Of a stretch of 64,000 nucleotides of DNA, positions 60,479 through 64,000 are shown one piece after another. The stretch is taken from contig NZ_CP156674.1 of the NCBI RefSeq assembly GCF_039851965.1, positions 3,658,001 to 3,722,000 of the forward strand, written 5' to 3'. Made by a program: the position numbers and the translations under genes. Each line of letters begins with the position of its first letter. The first letter of the stretch is position 1. The DNA comes from Pseudalkalibacillus hwajinpoensis (GTDB taxonomy: Bacteria > Bacillota > Bacilli > Bacillales > Guptibacillaceae). The notes beneath the pieces were generated by a model. That model was not told the origin of the DNA. It made no database searches and saw nothing but the letters and a program-made list of their open reading frames with translations.

Positions 60479-61942
60479 ATGTCTGATAAAAAAATAATAC
60501 ACCCAGTTGCTAAATCCTTTGAGCAGAATATAGATTTCCTGCATACCGAGCTTGGGGTTGGAAAAAGCTTTGACGTGATTCAACTTGATCTTGAGTACGC
60601 AGGCAGAAAAATGGCGATGTTTTTAATTGATGGGTTTGTAAAAGATGATATTCTTCATTATCTCATGAAACTTCTTTCAAGGCTGGAACCTGAACAGCTT
60701 GAACCAGACCCACTAGAGAAATTAATGAAAGTTCATATTCCCTATGTTGAAATTGACCGTCAAAAGGATTTGGATGTTGTCATGGACTTAGTGCTCGCTG
60801 GTCCAACAGCACTTGTTGTTGAAGGCATGAGCGAAGTCATTATGATTGATGCTAGAACTTATCCTGTACGAGGCCCGCAGGAACCAGATTTGGAACGTGT
60901 GACAAGGGGTGCTCGTGATGGGTTTGTAGAAACCATTGTATTTAATACGTCCCTTACGAGAAGAAGAGTAAGGGACAAAACACTTCGGATGGAATATATG
61001 CAAATAGGTAGAAGGTCCAAAACAGACATATGTATTAGCTATATCGAGGATATCGCAGACCCTGAAATTGTTAAGAAAATAAAAGATTCGATGAGTAAAA
61101 TTGACACAGATGGGCTCCCGATGGGGGAGAAAACGGTAGAAGAATTTATATGTGGGCGACCATTAAATCCCTATCCGCTCGTAAGGTATACAGAACGCCC
61201 TGATACAGCAGCAATTCATCTATATGAAGGCCATGTGTTGATTTATGTAGATGGTTCTCCAAGTGTATTAATCACTCCAACCACCTTCTGGCATCATCTT
61301 CAGCACGCGGAAGAATATAGACAGAAACCACTTGTAGGTGCCTATTTGAGGCTAGTGCGTTTTATTGCGGTTTGGATAGGTATTTTCATCCTGCCTCTTT
61401 GGTACTTGTTCGCATCTAATCCACGACTACTTGGTTCAAACATGCAGTTCATTGGTGTGGATGAAGGGGGGACACTTCCTATTTTTGTGCAATTTATTAT
61501 CATTGAGCTTGGGCTTGATATTTTAAGAATGGCTACGATTCATACACCAACCTCACTAGCGACAGCGCTTGGTCTCGTTGCAGCTATACTAATAGGTCAG
61601 GTTGCTGTTGAAGTGGGTTTATTCATAAATGAAGTTATCCTTTACCTTGCGCTCGCAGCGATGGGAACATTTGCAACACCTTCTTATGAATTAAGTCTTG
61701 CAAATAGACTGTTTCGACTGGCCTTATTAGTTATAACGGCTGCGTTTGGTGTAATAGGTTTCTCAGTCGGATTCACCCTCTGGATGATTTTATTAATTCG
61801 AACTAAGTCCTTCCACATTCCGTATCTTTGGCCGTTCATCCCGTTTTCTTACAGAGCGTTCAGAGATGTGCTTCTCCGTTTTCCAATGCCTGTAAAAAAT
61901 AGAAGACCTACTGTTCTACACCCAAAAGATCCAGACCGATAA
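60479..61942 (+). CDS. spoVAF: Spore germination protein, SpoVAF/GerA type
   Basis: Related to the A subunits of spore nutrient receptors and to SpoVAF of the spoVA operon. The 487-residue protein has a cytoplasmic N-terminal domain (about 1-280) with RGPQEPDLERVTRGARDGF near 133 and NTSLTRRRVRDKTLRM near 160, then about five membrane segments from 300 on (LVRFIAVWIGIFILPLWYLF) and a short basic tail (KNRRPTVLHPKDPDR). RGARDGF-type wording favours SpoVAF. It stands alone, away from other spoVA genes. GAGGAGGGG precedes the ATG. Confidence 0.85.
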   Translation: MSDKKIIHPVAKSFEQNIDFLHTELGVGKSFDVIQLDLEYAGRKMAMFLIDGFVKDDILHYLMKLLSRLEPEQLEPDPLEKLMKVHIPYVEIDRQKDLDVVMDLVLAGPTALVVEGMSEVIMIDARTYPVRGPQEPDLERVTRGARDGFVETIVFNTSLTRRRVRDKTLRMEYMQIGRRSKTDICISYIEDIADPEIVKKIKDSMSKIDTDGLPMGEKTVEEFICGRPLNPYPLVRYTERPDTAAIHLYEGHVLIYVDGSPSVLITPTTFWHHLQHAEEYRQKPLVGAYLRLVRFIAVWIGIFILPLWYLFASNPRLLGSNMQFIGVDEGGTLPIFVQFIIIELGLDILRMATIHTPTSLATALGLVAAILIGQVAVEVGLFINEVILYLALAAMGTFATPSYELSLANRLFRLALLVITAAFGVIGFSVGFTLWMILLIRTKSFHIPYLWPFIPFSYRAFRDVLLRFPMPVKNRRPTVLHPKDPDR

Positions 61943-61947
61943 GTGCG

Positions 61948-61985
61948 GAACGCATTCCTTTTAGTAAGTGGAATGCGTTCTATTT
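61948..61985. terminator. Terminator of spoVAF
   Basis: Perfect 11-bp stem (61948-61958 with 61970-61980) followed by TATTTAT. Confidence 0.75.
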
Positions 61986-62016
61986 ATGCTGAAACGTTTT
62001 TTTTAATGTAATGGAT

Positions 62017-62025
62017 TGCTATAAT
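62017..62025 (+). promoter_or_regulatory. Extended -10 promoter of yqgQ
   Basis: TGC-TATAAT (62017-62025) with only a T-run at the -35 position. Transcription would begin near 62032, about ten bases before the yqgQ ATG. Confidence 0.6.
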
Positions 62026-62041
62026 AAACGTGGTGAGGAAA

Positions 62042-62254
62042 ATGAAAACTTTTTTTGATGTTCAACAGCTTCTGAAGCGTTTTGGCATGATCGTTTATAC
62101 GGGAAGCAGGTTAGGCGATCTTGAATTAATGGAGGAAGAGCTGAAGGAGCTTTATGAAATGAAGATTCTCGAACAAGACAATTATCTTGTTGCGAGAATG
62201 ATTTTGCGAAATGAAATAGGCAGGGAGAGAGACAAACATGAACGAAACAATTGA
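62042..62254 (+). CDS. yqgQ: YqgQ (DUF910) small protein
   Basis: A 70-residue helical protein of unknown function, family DUF910. MKTFFDVQQLLKRFGMIVYT and the LELMEEELKELYEMKIL helix match YqgQ of B. subtilis, where it also precedes glcK. ATG 62042 is used; GGTGAGG lies just before it. Its last 17 bases overlap the next gene. A predicted start of transcription only about ten bases upstream gives a very short leader. Confidence 0.9.
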   Translation: MKTFFDVQQLLKRFGMIVYTGSRLGDLELMEEELKELYEMKILEQDNYLVARMILRNEIGRERDKHERNN

Positions 62255-62987
62255 AACGATTCTCGAACACCGTTCGATAAGGTCATTTAAAGATGAACCT
62301 TTAACGAATGAACAAGTTCATACTCTCGTTAAGGCTGCTCAAGCAGCTTCCACGTCGAGTTACATACAGGCTTATTCGATTATTGGTGTGAAAGATCAAG
62401 AGAAGAAAAAAAAGCTAGCACAATTGGCTGGAAACCAGAGCTATGTGGAGAAGAATGGACATTTCTTTGTTTTTTGTGCGGATTATAATCGTCACCATGC
62501 TGCAGCAGAGATGCATGGAACATCTGTTAAGGAAACAACTGAATCAACAGAGAAATTCATGGTGGGTTTAATTGACGCAGCATTAGCAGCCCAGAATGCT
62601 TCCATAGCTGCAGAGTCGATGGGTCTAGGTATTTGTTATATCGGTGGAATTCGGAACGATCTTGAAGAAGTAAGTGATGTATTACAGCTTCCTGATTACG
62701 TCGTTCCGTTATTTGGACTATGTGTCGGTTATCCTGCGCAAGATCCGAATATAAAACCTCGCTTACCTCTAGAGAACATATATCATGTGGATGAGTATGA
62801 ACAGAATCCTGATGCCTTTAAAGAGGGATTAAGAAAGTACGATGAAACGATTTCGGCCTATTATTCAGATCGAACTAGTGGAGAGCGTACAGTGGGATGG
62901 TCTTCACTGATGGCTCATAAATTAACAAAACCAGTTCGCACTTATATGAAGAAGTTTCTCAAGAAAAAAGGATTTCCATTAAATTAA
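62238..62987 (+). CDS. NfsA-type NADPH-dependent nitroreductase/flavin reductase
   Basis: An FMN-binding oxidoreductase of the NfsA/FRP (NfrA1) group, active on nitro compounds, quinones or flavins. The 249-residue protein has EHRSIRSFKDEPL (10-22), the FMN-contacting AAQAASTSSYIQAY near 36, the helix AAQNASIAAESMGLGICYIG near 117 and LCVGYPAQDPNIKPRLP near 159. The start overlaps yqgQ; GGGAGAGA lies inside yqgQ. Similar to B. subtilis NfrA1, though genome context differs. Confidence 0.9.
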   Translation: MNETIETILEHRSIRSFKDEPLTNEQVHTLVKAAQAASTSSYIQAYSIIGVKDQEKKKKLAQLAGNQSYVEKNGHFFVFCADYNRHHAAAEMHGTSVKETTESTEKFMVGLIDAALAAQNASIAAESMGLGICYIGGIRNDLEEVSDVLQLPDYVVPLFGLCVGYPAQDPNIKPRLPLENIYHVDEYEQNPDAFKEGLRKYDETISAYYSDRTSGERTVGWSSLMAHKLTKPVRTYMKKFLKKKGFPLN

Positions 62988-63016
62988 ATAATACTTAGTT
63001 CAAAGGGTGGATGAAG

Positions 63017-63988
63017 ATGAAAGAAGAGAAGTGGTTGATTGGTGTCGATTTAGGTGGAACAACTATTAAGCTTGCATTCCTAGATTATTACGGAGAGATT
63101 TTAAATAAATGGGAAATTCCAACGGATAAATCCGAAGAAGGTCGACATATTACGGTGCACATCGCAAGAGCGATTGACGATAAGATGGCGGAAATGGATA
63201 TAACCAAAGATAAGTTTGCAGGTATTGGGATGGGAGCACCTGGTTTTATTGAAATGGAAACTGGTTTTATCTATCAGGCTGTGAATATAGGTTGGCTCAA
63301 CTTCCCTCTTAAAGATAAATTGGAGATTGAAACAGGTCTTCCTGTTATTATTGATAACGACGCGAATATAGCAGCTCTTGGTGAGATGTGGCGAGGGGCT
63401 GGTGATGGTGCAAGAGACTTATTGTGTGTTACTCTTGGAACTGGTGTTGGTGGTGGGATTATTACCAACGGTACCATCATTCATGGCACAAATGGAATGG
63501 CTGGAGAAATCGGTCACATAACATCCATACCAGAGGGTGGAGCGCCTTGTAACTGTGGTAAATCAGGTTGTCTTGAAACAGTTGCCTCTGCAACGGGTAT
63601 TGTCCGTATCGCACTTAACAGTATTGAATCTCATAAAGATAGTTTACTATATGCTAGATATAAAGAGCATAACGAGTTAACTGCCCGTGATATTTTTGAA
63701 ACAGCACAATCGAAGGATAAGTATGCTGTAGAAGTTGTGCAAAATGTGACATTCCATCTCGGGCTGGCTGTTGGAAATCTTGCTAATTCAATTAACCCAT
63801 CAAAAATTGTCATTGGCGGGGGCGTTTCAAAAGCGGGAGAAGCCCTTCTGACTCCTCTTAAAGAGCAGTTTGAGAAATTTGCACTACCTAGAGTTAAAGA
63901 AGGGGCAGACTTTGCAATTGCTACACTTGGAAACGATGCAGGAGTAATTGGTGGAGCATGGCTTGTGAAAACGAAATTGATGAAATAG
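63017..63988 (+). CDS. glcK: Glucokinase, ROK family
   Basis: Phosphorylates glucose with ATP in the cytoplasm. The 323-residue protein has the ATP phosphate motif GVDLGGTTIKLAF (about 8-20), DNDANIAALGE near 114 with the catalytic Asp, the second phosphate loop TLGTGVGGGII near 140, and the ROK zinc motif with His at GEIGHIT and CNCGKSGCLE near 178. ATG 63017 is preferred because AAAGGGTGG abuts ATG 63011. yqgQ-glcK synteny with B. subtilis supports it. The gene is complete, ending 12 bases before the window end. Confidence 0.95.
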   Translation: MKEEKWLIGVDLGGTTIKLAFLDYYGEILNKWEIPTDKSEEGRHITVHIARAIDDKMAEMDITKDKFAGIGMGAPGFIEMETGFIYQAVNIGWLNFPLKDKLEIETGLPVIIDNDANIAALGEMWRGAGDGARDLLCVTLGTGVGGGIITNGTIIHGTNGMAGEIGHITSIPEGGAPCNCGKSGCLETVASATGIVRIALNSIESHKDSLLYARYKEHNELTARDIFETAQSKDKYAVEVVQNVTFHLGLAVGNLANSINPSKIVIGGGVSKAGEALLTPLKEQFEKFALPRVKEGADFAIATLGNDAGVIGGAWLVKTKLMK

Positions 63989-64000
63989 TCCTAGTTGAAT

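Overview
The window reads as a core-chromosome segment of a spore-forming member of the Bacillaceae. AT-rich coding DNA, strong GGAGG-type ribosome binding sites, S-box, T-box, Zur and PhoP control signals, a SpoVAF-type germination gene and a gene order following the yqf-yqg region of Bacillus subtilis (cccA, trmK, yqfO, ispH, yqfQ, cshB, nfo, yqfT, yqfU, zur, yqfW, yqfX, ispG, yqfZ, sodA, pbpA, pst, rpmG, yqgN, yqgQ, glcK) all support this. The species cannot be named from sequence alone. I see no prophage, insertion sequence, integron, CRISPR array or toxin/defence island.

Layout. 1-2267: tail of an acyl-CoA dehydrogenase and an acyl-CoA synthetase. 2268-11282: cytochrome c550, tRNA methyltransferase, Nif3-like protein, IspH, YqfQ, DEAD helicase CshB, endonuclease IV, YqfT, YqfU and a lytic-transglycosylase-like protein that seems to start at an ATT codon. 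11459-15191: ppx-ppk polyphosphate pair (minus strand). 15271-17398: znuC-znuB-zur behind a Zur box. 17423-22004: YqfW, YqfX, IspG, LysM protein, DUF1002 protein, NfeD-like protein.

22087-28298 is a SAM-riboswitch-controlled sulfate assimilation operon (yezD, cysH, cysP, sat, cysC and the three siroheme genes). 28300-28686 is a decayed stretch with a frameshifted DeoR-regulator tail. 28769-36610 is a second SAM-riboswitch operon on the minus strand (metI, metC, yitJ, metH), so sulfur uptake/reduction and methionine synthesis sit back to back under the same ligand. 37679-39310 is a Na/Pi cotransporter with a PhoU-like tail; 40048-40726 holds seven tRNAs (Asn, Met, His, Ile2, Ser, fMet, Phe).

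40964-45407: sodA, a small unknown, an MFS transporter and pbpA. 45551-50073: pstS-C-A-B-phoU behind four PhoP repeats at exact 11-bp spacing. 50198-55434: a GH15 hydrolase, a cysteine-poor ribosomal protein L33, 5-formyl-THF cyclo-ligase, a DUF92 membrane protein, MobA and a MoeB/ThiF adenylyltransferase. 55482-57242: a tyrosine-type T-box leader and NhaC-family transporter. 57298-63988: a 57-residue membrane peptide, a HAD hydrolase, an unknown anchored protein, an M42 peptidase, SpoVAF, YqgQ, an NfsA-type nitroreductase and glucokinase.

No clearly new multi-gene system stands out. The most unusual signals are single-site ones: the initiator tRNA has a G-U pair in place of one conserved anticodon-stem G-C pair; a secreted transglycosylase appears to use an ATT start; and a perfect 14-bp palindrome sits between the -35 and -10 of the methionine operon promoter.
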